A stretch of DNA of 64,000 nucleotides from Chloroflexota bacterium (GCA_029782225.1 JAKOVF010000178.1:1-64000); one strand, 5' to 3'; counted from the stretch's first letter, positions 7,620-17,466 are shown. Made by a program: numbers and translations. The notes: a model not told the origin generated them from the sequence alone.

Positions 7620-10600
7620 ATGAGAGATATGAACAACGAAAAACAAAGCTGGCTGGGACGTCCAATTCACCCCTCACTTCCCGCGATTACATATGAGATC
7701 GTCATTTTTGCAGGCATCATGCTGCTTGCAGTGATCACGCGCTTCTATAATCTGGGCGTGCGCGTGATGAGCCATGATGAAAGTTTGCATACCTACTTTT
7801 CCTGGCTGCTCTACCGCGGTCAGGGTTATCAACATACGCCGATGATGCACGGGCCGTGGCAGTTCCACTGGATCGCGCTGTCCTATTTCCTCTTCGGGGC
7901 AAGCGACTTCACCGCGCGCATCCCGGCAGCCGTGTTCGGAATCACAACCATCGCCATGGTCTGGTATTGGAGACGGTATCTGGGCAAGGCAGGTGCACTG
8001 ATCGCCGGCGTGTTGATGATCATCTCCCCTATGATGCTTTTCTACAGCCGCTATGTCCGTGAGGATGTGTACGCCGGTTTGTCCGGTGTGCTGATGCTGT
8101 ATGCCATTCTGCGGCATCTTGAAGTGGGCGGACGGAAATATCTCTACCTGCTGGCCGCCGCGCTCTTTCTTCACTTCGCCACAAAAGAGACGTCCTTCAT
8201 TTACGCCGCACAGGCACTCTTATATCTGGCAGTGTATTTCATCGCACAGGTGACGCGCAGCCCGTGGGAAGATCACGAAAAGGACTATCGCGCGTTCATC
8301 ATCGCACTGGGAATTGCAGTGCTGATCGCGGGGGCAACCGTTGGTTTTGTCCTTTACAACCGACAACAGGCTACTCTTAGTGGGACCGAGACCGCAGCCC
8401 CGGCTGTTCCCTCCGTAAGCGGTTCGCCTCTGGCCGCCCCGGAATCGGGTGTCCTTTCGCCGGTTTCCGTCCTGGCTGTCATTACACTCATCGCCTTTGG
8501 CGTCGCGGCATATTTCCTGATCCGCGGCTACAGCTGGGAGCGCGTCCGCACCGAGCGTTCATTTGACATGTTGATCGTTGTGGGAACCATCGTCCTGCCG
8601 ATGCTCTCGCCGTTCCTTATAGAATGGACGCGGCGCTGGTTGAATGTCACCATCCCCACCGAGGCGCCGGAGGTCCAGGCATTTTTGAACGATGCCAAAT
8701 CCATTTTCACGGTTGGCGGCTTCCTCGCTCTCACATTCATCCTTTCCATTATTGTTGGCTTCCTGTGGGATCGACAGAATTGGTGGAAGATCATCCTCGT
8801 GTTCTGGGTACCCTACACGGTCTTTTACACCACCTTCTTTACCAATGGCGCGGGTTTCTTCACCGGGACGGTTGGCTCACTTGGATACTGGCTCGTCCAG
8901 CAAGGTGTACAACGCGGCAGTCAACCCTGGTATTACTATGTGCTCATAGAAATCCCCATCTATGAATTCCTGCCTGCACTGGGCCTGGTCCTGGCCATTA
9001 TTGTCGGTGTACGCCGCAAACTCGCCATGCGTCCCGTCCTCGCTGACGAAGAGCCGATGGTAACCGAAGTGTCAGACGGAGAAACACCGGTGGCAATAGA
9101 AACTGAGACTGTGGTATCCGCTCCCGCCGAGACAACCGACGAATCAAATTTCACCAACACCTGGAGTCTGCTTGTGTGGTGGAGCGTCGCCACCGTCATC
9201 TCTCTTTCGGTTGCCGGTGAACGCATGCCCTGGCTGACGTTCCACATGGCTTGGCCGATGATCCTGGCCACTGGCTGGGCGTTGAACCAGATCATCGAAA
9301 CCACCGATTGGCAGGGACTGCGCGAGCGCGGTGTGTTCTTCACGGTTGGCGCTGTGGCAGTCTTTATTCTCAGCCTGCTGGGTTTGTTTCTGTTCGCCAC
9401 GGGTCCAAACCCGCCGTTCCAGGGCAAGGAATTAAATCAACTGGAGGCTACGGGCAAGTTCCTCTTCCAAATGGCGGTGGCCGTTGGTGCCCTGTTTGCC
9501 CTGAGCTATCTGGCGCGAAATTGGGCCGCGCGCAATGTACGTCACATTTTTGCGCTGGTCTTTTTTGCGGTTCTCGGTGTCCTTACGGCGCGTGCGGCAT
9601 TCCGCGCCGCATACATCACCTATGACCAGGCAACAGAATTCATGGTCTATGCACACGGCGCAACACCGATCAAGGAAGTGATCGCGCAGGCAAAGGAGAT
9701 CTCAGAGCGGACCACGGGTGGTATGGGCGTCGCCATTGCTTATGACGCCAGTGCGCCGGATACCGGCGTCTCGTGGCCGTTCGTCTGGTACCTGCGTGAT
9801 TTCACAAATCAGCGTTCCTTTGATCAACCCACGAGATCATTGCGAGATTCGGTCATCGTGATCGTGGATCAAAAGAACTTCGACAAGATCGAACCTGCGC
9901 TCGGTCCCGGTTATTATCGCTTCGATTACATCCGCATGTGGTGGCCGATGCAGGATTATTTCAGTCTTGTCACGGACCGCGGCTTCCTCTTCAGCCTGGA
10001 TGCGCAGTTTGCCAGCACATTGGATATTGGTCAGCTATCGGACCAGATCCGTCAAACATTCGAGACCTTGGGAAGGCCTCTCACGCCCAACGCAACCGTA
10101 GCAGTGAAGAGAGCGGGCAATGAATGGGTGATCAACGACCAGGGCATTCAATACGATGTGGTCTTCCGCGTAGAAAAGAACGTAGCGTCGCTCAATGTCT
10201 ACGACTATACTTTTCCTCCGGACTATCCCTGCAGGGGCCTTCTCGGATTTCTCAAGCTGTTCAAGTCCCGCGATTATTCAAAGGTCTGCTCTGCTTTTAC
10301 CGATGCGAACATTCGTAGAGGCATCATTGATATCTGGTTGAATCGGGATTACACCGCCTATGCCCAGGCCACGGGCCGCACGGACCTGACACTGCCGACC
10401 TGGCAGCCATCTGATCAAATGCGCATGTACATCCGCAAAGATGTCGTTTCGCAGATCTGGAATTACGGTGTAGCGCCAAGCGCCGTCACGAATACGGTTG
10501 ACCCGACCGAGGGCAAATACATCACCCTGGGCGCTGACCAGATCTTTGATGCGAATCAGAATAACCCGGTCCTGTTGAACACGCCACGTTCGCTGGCATT

Positions 10601-11414
10601 TGCACCAGATGGGACGCTTTATGTTGCGGACTCGATGAACCACCGCATCCTTCACCTGGACCTTGAGGGCCGCACACTTCAAGAATGGGGCGGCTTCGCT
10701 GACGGTGCCTCCGCGCCAGCAGATCCCGGCAAGTTCAATGAACCCTGGGGCGTTGCTGTTGGCCCGGATGGGTCGGTCTATGTGACCGACACCTGGAACC
10801 ATCGTGTTCAGAAATTTACAGCGACTGGAAAGTTCATCAAGATGTGGGGCTACTTCGGTCAGGGCGAGGCGCCGGAGGCATTTTACGGTCCGCGCGGCAT
10901 TGCAGTGGATTCTCAGGGTCACGTATTCGTCGCAGATACCGGGAACAAGCGCATCGTCGTGTTCGATGCGGATGGCAATTCCATCACAGAGTTCGGCGGC
11001 GCGGGCTTCGATCCCGGGTTGTTCGATGAGCCGGTCGGTATCGCGGTTGATAAGCAGGGCAACGTTTATGTTGCTGATACGTGGAATCAACGCGTCCAGA
11101 CCTTTACCCCTTCTGCTGACGGCCTCTCATACACACCGGCCAAACAATGGGATGTATATGGCTGGTTCGGCCAATCATTGGATAACAAGCCATTCATCGC
11201 CGTCAATGATGCGGGTCATGTGTTCATTACTGATCCCGAAGGCTATCGTGTACAGGAGTTCGATGGCAGCGGACAGTTGATTCGAGTCTGGGGTGAATAC
11301 GGCACCGGATTTACGAATTTCGGCCTGCCTTCCGGCATCGCAGTAGATGCGGACGGTCACATCTGGGTTGCAGATGCCAAGAACAACAGGATCATGAGAT
11401 TTACGTTACCTTAG
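7620..11414 (+). CDS. TIGR03663-type membrane glycosyltransferase fused to NHL beta-propeller
   Basis: This 1264-aa protein starts with a multi-spanning GT-C-like region (about residues 20-680). The acidic motif in the first external loop is MSHDESLHTYFSWLLYRGQG, followed by HTPMMHGPWQFH, as in TIGR03663 (Agl23-like) and ArnT/PMT-type enzymes that use polyprenyl-phosphate sugars. A region of about 290 residues without membrane helices follows, then NHL repeats from about 980 to the end, each with the pattern P.GVAVD..G.VYVADT.N.RVQKF. These should form an extracytoplasmic propeller. The start may instead be ATG 7629. The fusion suggests protein or surface glycosylation coupled to a binding platform; the acceptor is unknown. 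Confidence 0.85.
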   Translation: MRDMNNEKQSWLGRPIHPSLPAITYEIVIFAGIMLLAVITRFYNLGVRVMSHDESLHTYFSWLLYRGQGYQHTPMMHGPWQFHWIALSYFLFGASDFTARIPAAVFGITTIAMVWYWRRYLGKAGALIAGVLMIISPMMLFYSRYVREDVYAGLSGVLMLYAILRHLEVGGRKYLYLLAAALFLHFATKETSFIYAAQALLYLAVYFIAQVTRSPWEDHEKDYRAFIIALGIAVLIAGATVGFVLYNRQQATLSGTETAAPAVPSVSGSPLAAPESGVLSPVSVLAVITLIAFGVAAYFLIRGYSWERVRTERSFDMLIVVGTIVLPMLSPFLIEWTRRWLNVTIPTEAPEVQAFLNDAKSIFTVGGFLALTFILSIIVGFLWDRQNWWKIILVFWVPYTVFYTTFFTNGAGFFTGTVGSLGYWLVQQGVQRGSQPWYYYVLIEIPIYEFLPALGLVLAIIVGVRRKLAMRPVLADEEPMVTEVSDGETPVAIETETVVSAPAETTDESNFTNTWSLLVWWSVATVISLSVAGERMPWLTFHMAWPMILATGWALNQIIETTDWQGLRERGVFFTVGAVAVFILSLLGLFLFATGPNPPFQGKELNQLEATGKFLFQMAVAVGALFALSYLARNWAARNVRHIFALVFFAVLGVLTARAAFRAAYITYDQATEFMVYAHGATPIKEVIAQAKEISERTTGGMGVAIAYDASAPDTGVSWPFVWYLRDFTNQRSFDQPTRSLRDSVIVIVDQKNFDKIEPALGPGYYRFDYIRMWWPMQDYFSLVTDRGFLFSLDAQFASTLDIGQLSDQIRQTFETLGRPLTPNATVAVKRAGNEWVINDQGIQYDVVFRVEKNVASLNVYDYTFPPDYPCRGLLGFLKLFKSRDYSKVCSAFTDANIRRGIIDIWLNRDYTAYAQATGRTDLTLPTWQPSDQMRMYIRKDVVSQIWNYGVAPSAVTNTVDPTEGKYITLGADQIFDANQNNPVLLNTPRSLAFAPDGTLYVADSMNHRILHLDLEGRTLQEWGGFADGASAPADPGKFNEPWGVAVGPDGSVYVTDTWNHRVQKFTATGKFIKMWGYFGQGEAPEAFYGPRGIAVDSQGHVFVADTGNKRIVVFDADGNSITEFGGAGFDPGLFDEPVGIAVDKQGNVYVADTWNQRVQTFTPSADGLSYTPAKQWDVYGWFGQSLDNKPFIAVNDAGHVFITDPEGYRVQEFDGSGQLIRVWGEYGTGFTNFGLPSGIAVDADGHIWVADAKNNRIMRFTLP

Positions 11415-11451
11415 CCCTCACGGTTTCGACAAGCTCTGCCCGACCCACTGC

Positions 11452-11480
11452 CCCTCTCCCGAATTGGGAGAGGGCATTTA
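11452..11480 (+). terminator. Hairpin after the glycosyltransferase gene
   Basis: CCCTCTCCC/GGGAGAGGG forms a 9-bp stem with loop GAATT and is followed by CATTTATTT. It is a likely terminator, although the same sequence is also a common intergenic palindrome. Confidence 0.5.
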
Positions 11481-11506
11481 TTTAGGGAAGAGATTTTGCG
11501 CGGTGG

Positions 11507-11512
11507 TATAAT
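11507..11512 (+). promoter_or_regulatory. -10 box of sucCD
   Basis: TATAAT lies 38 bases before the sucC ATG, in the gap after the preceding hairpin. The -35 is weak. Confidence 0.45.
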
Positions 11513-11550
11513 TGCTCTGCTTTTCACAAAAAAACCCACTGAGGGAGACC

Positions 11551-12687
11551 ATGAAACTTCACGAATATCAATCCAAATTAATATTTTCAAAGTATGGCAT
11601 CCCGATCCCAAAGGGACGCGTTGCGGCTACCGCTCAGGAAGCAAGACATATCGCAGAAGAGCTTGGTGGCCGCATTGTTATTAAATCGCAGGTGCTGGTC
11701 GGTGGACGAGGCAAAGCGGGCGGCGTAAAGGTTGCCAGGGACCCGCAGGAAGCAGAGCAGCTCGCGACACAGATCCTCGGCATGGAAATCAAAGGCCTGC
11801 CTGTCCGCAAAGTGCTGGTGGACGAAGCAGCGGCTATCGAAAGCGAAATCTACTTTGCCATCACCAATGACCGCGCGGCAAAGAAACCTGTCATGATGGC
11901 TTCCGCTGCCGGCGGTATGGACATCGAAGAGGTCGCGGCCAAGACCCCGGAGAAGATCATCAAGGTTCATATTGATCCGCTGCTGGGCCTGCGCGAATAC
12001 CAGGCACGCGATGTAGCCCTGGCCATTGACCTGCCGCGCGAGTATTGGAAGGACTTCATCAAGATCGCATCCGGCCTCTGGCAAACCTATAAAGAGAATG
12101 ATGCCACGCTCGCGGAGATCAATCCGCTTGTCATTACGAAAGACAAACGCGTGATGGCGCTGGACGGTAAGATGATCATTGATGACAACGCCATGTTCCG
12201 TCACTCGGACCTGGCAGAGATGCGAGACATTGACGAAGAAGCGCCTGCGGAAACCGAAGCGCGCAAATATGGACTCTCTTTTATCAAGCTGGATGGCAAC
12301 ATCGGCTGCATGGTGAACGGCGCTGGCCTTGCGATGACCAGCATGGATGTGATCAAGCTGTTCGGCGGCGAGCCAGCCAACTTCCTTGATATTGGCGGCG
12401 GCGCAGGAGCGGACAAGGTCGCAGCCGCGATGCGTATCATCCTCACCGATCCGAACGTGAAGGCCGTGCTATTCAATATCTTCGGCGGCATCACACGCTG
12501 CGATGAAGTTGCGCGCGGTATTCTCACCGCGATGGATGAAGTGAAGCCGAAAGTGCCGATGGTTGTGCGTTTGGTGGGCACGAATGCAGAAGAAGGACGC
12601 AAATTGCTCGAAAACGCGAACATGATCACCGCCGAGACTCTGGCGGACGCCGCGAAGAAATCTGTCGCCGCGGCACAGGGAAAATAA
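11551..12687 (+). CDS. sucC: Succinate-CoA ligase (ADP-forming), beta subunit
   Basis: This 378-aa subunit has an ATP-grasp domain and works with SucD to interconvert succinyl-CoA and succinate with substrate-level phosphorylation in the TCA cycle. [20 protein letters not shown] is the family N-terminus. [16 protein letters not shown] belongs to the nucleotide-binding domain. [11 protein letters not shown] and [13 protein letters not shown] are in the C-terminal CoA-ligase domain. ATG 11551 is chosen because it follows GAGGGAG; a longer frame from 11512 starts inside the -10 box. sucD begins one base after the stop, so the two are translationally linked. Confidence 0.97.
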   Translation: MKLHEYQSKLIFSKYGIPIPKGRVAATAQEARHIAEELGGRIVIKSQVLVGGRGKAGGVKVARDPQEAEQLATQILGMEIKGLPVRKVLVDEAAAIESEIYFAITNDRAAKKPVMMASAAGGMDIEEVAAKTPEKIIKVHIDPLLGLREYQARDVALAIDLPREYWKDFIKIASGLWQTYKENDATLAEINPLVITKDKRVMALDGKMIIDDNAMFRHSDLAEMRDIDEEAPAETEARKYGLSFIKLDGNIGCMVNGAGLAMTSMDVIKLFGGEPANFLDIGGGAGADKVAAAMRIILTDPNVKAVLFNIFGGITRCDEVARGILTAMDEVKPKVPMVVRLVGTNAEEGRKLLENANMITAETLADAAKKSVAAAQGK

Positions 12688-12688
12688 C

Positions 12689-13552
12689 ATGAGCATACTT
12701 GTTGACAAACACACCCGCCTGCTCGTGCAAGGCATCACCGGGAACGAAGGGCAATTCCACACACAACAGATGGTTGCTTACGGCACAAATGTTGTGGGTG
12801 GGACAAGCCCGGGCAAAGGCGGAGAATGGGTTCTCGATGGCAAGATTCCTGTGTTCGATTCAGTAAAACAGGCCGTTGAGGCGACCGAGGCGAATGCCAG
12901 CATTATCTTTGTCCCTGCCCGCTTTGCGCCGGACGCCATGTTCGAATCGGCAGATGCCGGGATCCCTCTGATCGTCTGCATCACGGAAGGCATTCCCGTA
13001 CAGGATATGATGCGCGTCCGAAATTATCTCGACCAGAAAAAGGTGCGTCTCGTGGGCCCGAACTGCCCGGGACTCCTCACCCCTGGCGAAGCCAAGGTCG
13101 GCATTATTCCCGGCGACATCGCCATTCCGGGCAACGTAGGCGTCGTCTCACGTTCCGGCACTCTGACATATGAAGTGCTCTATGCGATGAAGAACCTGGG
13201 CATGGGCGCATCTACTTGTGTTGGCATCGGCGGCGATCCCATCAATGGTACGAACTTCCTCGATGTGCTCGAAATGTTCGAGCATGATCCAAAGACCGAG
13301 AAAGTCATCATGATCGGTGAGATCGGCGGCACAGATGAAGAGAAAGCCGCGGAGTATATCGGCTCAAAGATGACAAAACCGGTCGCCAGCTTCATTGCCG
13401 GTCAGACTGCGCCTCCCGGCAAGCGCATGGGACATGCAGGCGCGATCATCGAAGGTGGGGCCGGTACGGCCGCCGACAAGGTCCGCGCACTCGAAGCCGC
13501 AGGTGTGAAAGTGGCGAAACATCCGGAAGAAATACCGACACTGCTCAAATAA
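12689..13552 (+). CDS. sucD: Succinate-CoA ligase, alpha subunit
   Basis: This 287-aa subunit binds CoA and carries the phospho-histidine. The CoA-binding Rossmann part includes [16 protein letters not shown], then GGTSPGKGG and [18 protein letters not shown]. The active-site motif [10 protein letters not shown] places the catalytic histidine at residue 249. Length is standard. It forms an operon with sucC and has the acpP gene converging on it from the other side, with a repeat and a hairpin between. Confidence 0.97.
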   Translation: MSILVDKHTRLLVQGITGNEGQFHTQQMVAYGTNVVGGTSPGKGGEWVLDGKIPVFDSVKQAVEATEANASIIFVPARFAPDAMFESADAGIPLIVCITEGIPVQDMMRVRNYLDQKKVRLVGPNCPGLLTPGEAKVGIIPGDIAIPGNVGVVSRSGTLTYEVLYAMKNLGMGASTCVGIGGDPINGTNFLDVLEMFEHDPKTEKVIMIGEIGGTDEEKAAEYIGSKMTKPVASFIAGQTAPPGKRMGHAGAIIEGGAGTAADKVRALEAAGVKVAKHPEEIPTLLK

Positions 13553-13555
13553 ACA

Positions 13556-13652
13556 TCGCACTGAGCGGAACGAGCTGTCAGGCGAATGCAGTCGAAGCGC
13601 CCTTCTAACCAGCAACACGCCCTTCGATTACGCTGTGCCCCGCTCAGGACGC
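13556..13652. repeat. Interspersed repeat, CTGAGCGGA...GTCGAAG family, two-arm copy
   Basis: The left arm CACTGAGCGGAACGAGCTGTCAG leads to GAATGCAGTCGAAGCGCCC. The right arm CCCTTCGATTACGCTGTGCC is roughly inverted. It closely resembles 53764-53868, including GGCGAATGCAGTCGAAGCG. Confidence 0.6.
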
Positions 13653-13666
13653 AGCACTTAAATACA

Positions 13667-13692
13667 TAGAGCCGCCAGCAAGGGCGGCTCTA
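13667..13692. terminator. Hairpin between convergent sucD and acpP
   Basis: TAGAGCCGCC/GGCGGCTCTA gives a perfect 10-bp stem with a 6-base loop, located between the ends of two convergent genes. No strong T run follows on either side, so termination is probable but not certain. Confidence 0.45.
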
Positions 13693-13714
13693 CGGTTATA
13701 ATCACTTTTGATGA

Positions 13715-13951
13715 TTACTTACGGTGTGCGTCGATGTACGATACGGCCTCACCGACGGTCGTGATCTTCTGGGCGTCCTCGTCCGAGATCTCGGCGCCGA
13801 ACTTGTCTTCGAACGCCATGATCAACTCAACGAGATCAAGCGAATCAGCCTCAAGGTCCTCACGGAAGCGGGCTTCCGGCGTAATCTTCGCCTCGTCCGC
13901 ACCGAGCAGATCCTTGATAATCGTCTTGATTTCACCAAATGTATCAGCCAT
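13715..13951 (-). CDS. acpP: Acyl carrier protein
   Basis: This 78-aa acidic helical protein carries growing acyl chains in fatty-acid synthesis. The phosphopantetheine attachment site is Ser37 in ADSLDLVEL. Length and the [17 protein letters not shown] helix match the family. A strong AAAGGAGG Shine-Dalgarno and a TTGACA/TACAAT promoter lie directly upstream. It is a stand-alone gene on the minus strand, divergent from the IPP isomerase gene. Confidence 0.97.
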   Translation of the reverse strand: MADTFGEIKTIIKDLLGADEAKITPEARFREDLEADSLDLVELIMAFEDKFGAEISDEDAQKITTVGEAVSYIDAHRK

Positions 13952-13981
13952 TTCTGAGCCTCCTTTGAATTAGTCGGGTGT

Positions 13982-14009
13982 ATTGTACACTCTCTCTAGA
14001 CCGTGTCAA
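13982..14009 (-). promoter_or_regulatory. Strong sigma-70 type promoter of acpP
   Basis: On the minus strand, TTGACA (14009-14004) is separated by 16 bases from TACAAT (13987-13982). The distance to the acpP start leaves a short leader with a full Shine-Dalgarno. Confidence 0.75.
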
Positions 14010-14066
14010 CCTGGCCCGTATTTCCCAAGCAGGGATGTAGGATTTCAAACTCAGGAACACTACCCT

Positions 14067-15095
14067 ATGCCAAAAGTTGCGCCAATCGACCAGCGGAAAG
14101 CAGACCATATCAAGATCAATCTGGAGCAGGATGTCCGCTCCGCCTTGACGAACGGACTCGAGAAATATCACTTTGTCCACGAGGCTTTACCGGAGCTGGA
14201 TCTTAACCGCATCGATACGACCCTCAGCCTGTTCGGAAAAAGGTTGAACGCTCCCATCCTTGTCAGCTCCATGACCGGCGGGACAGAGGAAGCCGGGACC
14301 ATCAACATGCGCCTCGCTGAAGCCGCACAGGAAATCGGACTCGCGATGGGCGTCGGCAGCCAGCGCACAGCGATCGAAGTCCCCGAGCAGGCGAAAACGT
14401 TTCAAGTGCGCCGCGTCGCGCCGGATATTTTATTATTCGCCAATCTTGGGGCCGTACAATTGAACTATGGCTTTGGCATTGATGAATGCCGCAAGGCCGT
14501 GGACATGATCGAAGCTGACGCGTTGTATCTGCATTTGAATCCATTGCAGGAAGCCGTACAGGATGCGGGCGACACAAACTTCGAAGGACTTGCAAAGAAG
14601 ATCGAAGAAATTTGCAGGAAACTTGAAGTTCCGGTCCTTGCCAAGGAAGTTGGCTGGGGTATCTCAAAGCAGACAGCGAGGCTCCTCGCCGATTGTGGCG
14701 TGCAGGCCATTGACGTAGCCGGCGCAGGCGGGACAAGCTGGTCACAGGTTGAAATGCACCGCGCTCCTGACGAATTCACCCGTCAGCTCGCAGCCACTTT
14801 TGTCGGCTGGGGAATTCCAACGGCTGAATCTATATTGAATGTAAAGAAAGCCGTACCAAATATGACGATCTTTGCCAGCGGCGGCATCAAAGACGGACTC
14901 GACATTGCCAAGTGCCTCGCCCTAGGCGCAACTTTGGGCGGCATGGCCGGGAATTTCCTGAAAGCCGCAGCAATTTCTACAGAGAAAGCGATTGAGATCA
15001 TGAAGTTGACGAAGAGGCAGATCGAGGTCACTATGTTTGCATGTGGGGCAAAAGAGATGCGGGAATTAGGAACTGAGAAATTGGTGGAGAAGTAA
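14067..15095 (+). CDS. fni: Type 2 isopentenyl-diphosphate delta-isomerase (FMN-dependent)
   Basis: This 342-aa flavoenzyme interconverts IPP and DMAPP for isoprenoid synthesis. [16 protein letters not shown] near the N-terminus, [39 protein letters not shown] and the phosphate-binding [10 protein letters not shown] stretch are in the family order. ATG 14067 follows AGGA. An ORF extended upstream would cross the acpP promoter and is rejected. A polyprenyl synthase gene lies 3 kb downstream, consistent with local isoprenoid metabolism. Confidence 0.94.
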   Translation: MPKVAPIDQRKADHIKINLEQDVRSALTNGLEKYHFVHEALPELDLNRIDTTLSLFGKRLNAPILVSSMTGGTEEAGTINMRLAEAAQEIGLAMGVGSQRTAIEVPEQAKTFQVRRVAPDILLFANLGAVQLNYGFGIDECRKAVDMIEADALYLHLNPLQEAVQDAGDTNFEGLAKKIEEICRKLEVPVLAKEVGWGISKQTARLLADCGVQAIDVAGAGGTSWSQVEMHRAPDEFTRQLAATFVGWGIPTAESILNVKKAVPNMTIFASGGIKDGLDIAKCLALGATLGGMAGNFLKAAAISTEKAIEIMKLTKRQIEVTMFACGAKEMRELGTEKLVEK

Positions 15096-15102
15096 CTGGC
15101 AT

Positions 15103-15185
15103 GTCATGCTGAGCAAAGCGACACCGTACCTGCATTCGGTGCAGGTGAGCATCTCCAATATGACAAACGAGACCCTTCGCTATGG
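15103..15185. repeat. Interspersed repeat, TGTCATNCTGAG family, mosaic copy
   Basis: It begins ATGTCATGCTGAGCAAAGCGA and contains a hairpin-like core ACCTGCATTCGGTGCAGGT. The same core is present at 58312-58341 but inverted relative to the flanking modules, so copies are mosaics. Confidence 0.6.
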
Positions 15186-15206
15186 CTCAAGGTAACACGA
15201 TTAAGG

Positions 15207-15212
15207 TATTAT
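15207..15212 (+). promoter_or_regulatory. -10 box, leaderless type
   Basis: TATTAT ends 6 bases before the ATG at 15219, the same spacing as at other leaderless starts in the window. It supports the small gene that follows as once or still real. Confidence 0.35.
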
Positions 15213-15218
15213 CTCAAC

Positions 15219-15528
15219 ATGGATAAAGAGAAACGAGAAAAACTCCGCGAACGATCCCTGCGCGATCCCCTGCCTTGCCGCCACCCTTGGCCGCATCTCC
15301 TCTTCTGCCAGGAAATCGACTGATCCAAACAGAGTATCCAATTTGCTGGATGAAGCCAAACACCTCATCGAATGGACCGCCGCGGAACTCGTGAGAATGC
15401 AAACCCTGATTACGCTTTGGCAACGCGCATGGGATGAGGCCAGCCAGGATTCAAAACAGCGAACACTGCTTTCTGCACAGGCTAAAGACTGGTCTCATAA
15501 AGCTCTAGACTTTTCGGGGTTGGTTTAG
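15219..15528 (+). pseudogene. Small helical protein interrupted by a one-base frameshift
   Basis: The ATG at 15219 opens MDKEKREKLRERSLRDP and then meets a stop after 34 codons. The next frame, however, continues as a plausible helical protein through ARKSTDPNRVSNLLDEAKHL, IEWTAAELVRMQTLITLWQR and on to the stop at 15526-15528. Removing one C from the run CCCC at 15267-15270 joins the two parts into a continuous protein of about 102 residues. It may be a pseudogene or a sequencing/assembly error. I do not recognise the family; the joined product looks soluble, helical and charged. The downstream frame alone would need a TTG start at 15343 without a clear ribosome-binding site. Confidence 0.5.
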
Positions 15529-15564
15529 CGAACCAGGTAAATTCCGTATCTAGTTTATGGGATT

Positions 15565-16452
15565 ATGACTACCAAAAAGCTTTCGCGGCGGGATTTTCTC
15601 AAACTGATCAAGATGGCATCCATCCCGGCAGCCGCCCTTATGCTGTTTGGCTATGGATACAGCACGGAGTTGGAATTGAACTGGATTGAAGTCACGAATC
15701 TTACATTGAAATTACGCCGCCTGGATCCCGCGTTCAAGGGAATCAGGCTGGTTCAAATCAGTGACTTTCATCTGGGTCAGTGGATCGATAAGGAACGATT
15801 GGACCGTGTTTTCAAAATTGCACTGGAACAGGCACCGGATTACTTTCTCCTTACCGGTGATTACCTCGAGTGCCGCCCTTACGGCCAGAGGAATGAGTGG
15901 GCAACGTATGAAGAGAACCTGAAGCTCATCAGCAGCTCCTTTTCACAGCTGCCAGCCTCTCGCGCAACCATCGCCATCCTGGGGAATCACGATCACAAGA
16001 TCTATGCCGGGTGGATCGAACAGGCTCTTTCGGATGCGGGCGTTACGGTATTACGCAACTCGGTCATGACCATCCGGCGCGGCAGTTCCGAGCTGCACCT
16101 CGCCGGACTGGATGATGTGAGCCAGAAAATGGATCGGCTCGACCTGTTGATGAGTGCCCTTCCGGAGAATGGCGCTGCCATTTTGCTGGCTCATGAACCC
16201 GATTTTGCGGATGTCGCTGCGGCAACGGGTCGCTTTGATCTCCAGATATCCGGTCATTCGCACGGTGGACAGATCGTTCTCCCCCTCATCGGGCCACCGG
16301 TGCTTCCGGAGTGGGGCCGCAAGTATCCGAGCGGTCTCTATAACGTTGGGGACATGTTACTCTACACAAATCGCGGCGTAGGTGTGACAACGGTCAACGC
16401 GCGTTTCAACTGTCGGCCGGAGATTACTGTTTTTACACTTGAACCGGCATGA
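15565..16452 (+). CDS. Metallophosphoesterase with Tat signal (YkuE/YaeI-like)
   Basis: This 295-aa calcineurin-like phosphoesterase has a twin-arginine signal, SRRDFLK, followed by a hydrophobic helix (residues 7-30), so it should be exported or membrane anchored. The metal-binding motifs are in order: SDFHLG, TGDYLE, GNHDHK, LLAHEPD and SGHSHGGQ. This set matches the YaeI/YkuE group, which acts on phosphodiester lipids such as UDP-diacylglucosamine in some members. The substrate here is not known. Confidence 0.9.
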   Translation: MTTKKLSRRDFLKLIKMASIPAAALMLFGYGYSTELELNWIEVTNLTLKLRRLDPAFKGIRLVQISDFHLGQWIDKERLDRVFKIALEQAPDYFLLTGDYLECRPYGQRNEWATYEENLKLISSSFSQLPASRATIAILGNHDHKIYAGWIEQALSDAGVTVLRNSVMTIRRGSSELHLAGLDDVSQKMDRLDLLMSALPENGAAILLAHEPDFADVAAATGRFDLQISGHSHGGQIVLPLIGPPVLPEWGRKYPSGLYNVGDMLLYTNRGVGVTTVNARFNCRPEITVFTLEPA

Positions 16453-16484
16453 ACCCTGACTGGCTTCCGAGGCTATACATCGGC

Positions 16485-16490
16485 TAAAAT
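16485..16490 (+). promoter_or_regulatory. -10 box, leaderless type
   Basis: TAAAAT ends 7 bases before the ATG at 16498, and no Shine-Dalgarno is present. Confidence 0.4.
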
Positions 16491-16497
16491 ACCCTCC

Positions 16498-17430
16498 ATG
16501 CGCTCTGACATCAAGCATCTTGGCCTGGGCCTCACGATCGGCTTCTCCATTACAGCAATCTTCGCAACAGCGATCATCCTTCTTAGCGCTTTCACCTCCC
16601 CTTCCCCGATCATCCCCCTTCCGCCAGCAATTGTTTCGAGTACTCCGACTTTTTCCATCGCCACAGCCATTGCAGCAACGCTGGCCACCGCCGATGCACC
16701 AACCACGATCCAAAATCCATCCACTCCAACCTTCATAGCCTCACCCACTGAATCGCCAACCGACACACCGACTCCCACCGCGACGTTGACCAGCGTAGAG
16801 CAAATGCTGATGACTGGTCAACTGGTTTTCAGCGGGCCGCTGTCACCGGCCGAGCAGATTCGTTTGTACCAGTCTTCCATTGAATTCATCGCACCCACCA
16901 CAAAACAGGCGAAACAAGTGGGGGTGACAATCAACGGCGTTGGCTACGGATCGCCTACACTCATCTGCGGACCTCTGTCACTCGCTATCTTGCAGGATGC
17001 GGGGCTGATCGATACTCCAAACGTCGTCCCCTATAATTTCTGGCTGCTGAATCCATATGTTCCAGAAGACCGTACTTTAGTGAACCGCGTCTTTCCCTGG
17101 GAGAAATACCAGAACAGGCTGTTTGAGACGCCTCTCAACAAATTTGACTGGCGGTCCTTTCCCCTCGAGCCGGGTGATTTTCTGTTCATCAAGCATGGCT
17201 CAGGCGGAAACTTTGATCATATGCTGGTCGTCAGCCGCGTGGACAACTTTGGGCGCAGATATGCCGTCACCAACTACAACACACCGGATGGTTACATTAT
17301 CAACGAAGCCCTTTTATACGATCCGAGCGACTCAACTGTCGGCCTCTTCCATACGTGGACAGCAAGGCCCTATGCGGTGGAAGGAGCAACCGGCTTCGGC
17401 GGATTCGAGCTCTGGCGGCGACGCCCGTAG
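16498..17430 (+). CDS. Exported protein with papain-like (C39/NlpC-like) domain
   Basis: This 310-aa protein has an N-terminal membrane helix (about residues 9-31). A Thr/Pro/Ser-rich stalk of about 70 residues (PTESPTDTPTPTATLT) follows, then a globular domain. The domain has a Cys157 motif LICGPLSLAILQDAGL, a GDFLFIKHGSGGNFDHMLVV segment with His241, and a VTNYNTPDG loop. Order and spacing suggest a Cys-His-Asn/Asp catalytic triad of the papain fold, similar to C39-like or NlpC/P60 enzymes. This is inference, not a firm family assignment. The domain would act outside the membrane, perhaps on cell wall or peptide substrates. The start is the first ATG after a -10 box. Confidence 0.65.
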   Translation: MRSDIKHLGLGLTIGFSITAIFATAIILLSAFTSPSPIIPLPPAIVSSTPTFSIATAIAATLATADAPTTIQNPSTPTFIASPTESPTDTPTPTATLTSVEQMLMTGQLVFSGPLSPAEQIRLYQSSIEFIAPTTKQAKQVGVTINGVGYGSPTLICGPLSLAILQDAGLIDTPNVVPYNFWLLNPYVPEDRTLVNRVFPWEKYQNRLFETPLNKFDWRSFPLEPGDFLFIKHGSGGNFDHMLVVSRVDNFGRRYAVTNYNTPDGYIINEALLYDPSDSTVGLFHTWTARPYAVEGATGFGGFELWRRRP

Positions 17431-17453
17431 GAGTGCGCGTCAAGAAAACCTGC

Positions 17454-17459
17454 TAAAAT
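17454..17459 (+). promoter_or_regulatory. -10 box, leaderless type
   Basis: TAAAAT ends one base before an ATG (17461) and 7 bases before a second in-frame ATG (17467). The usual distance to the transcription start selects the second ATG as the leaderless start. Confidence 0.45.
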
Positions 17460-17466
17460 CATGTCA

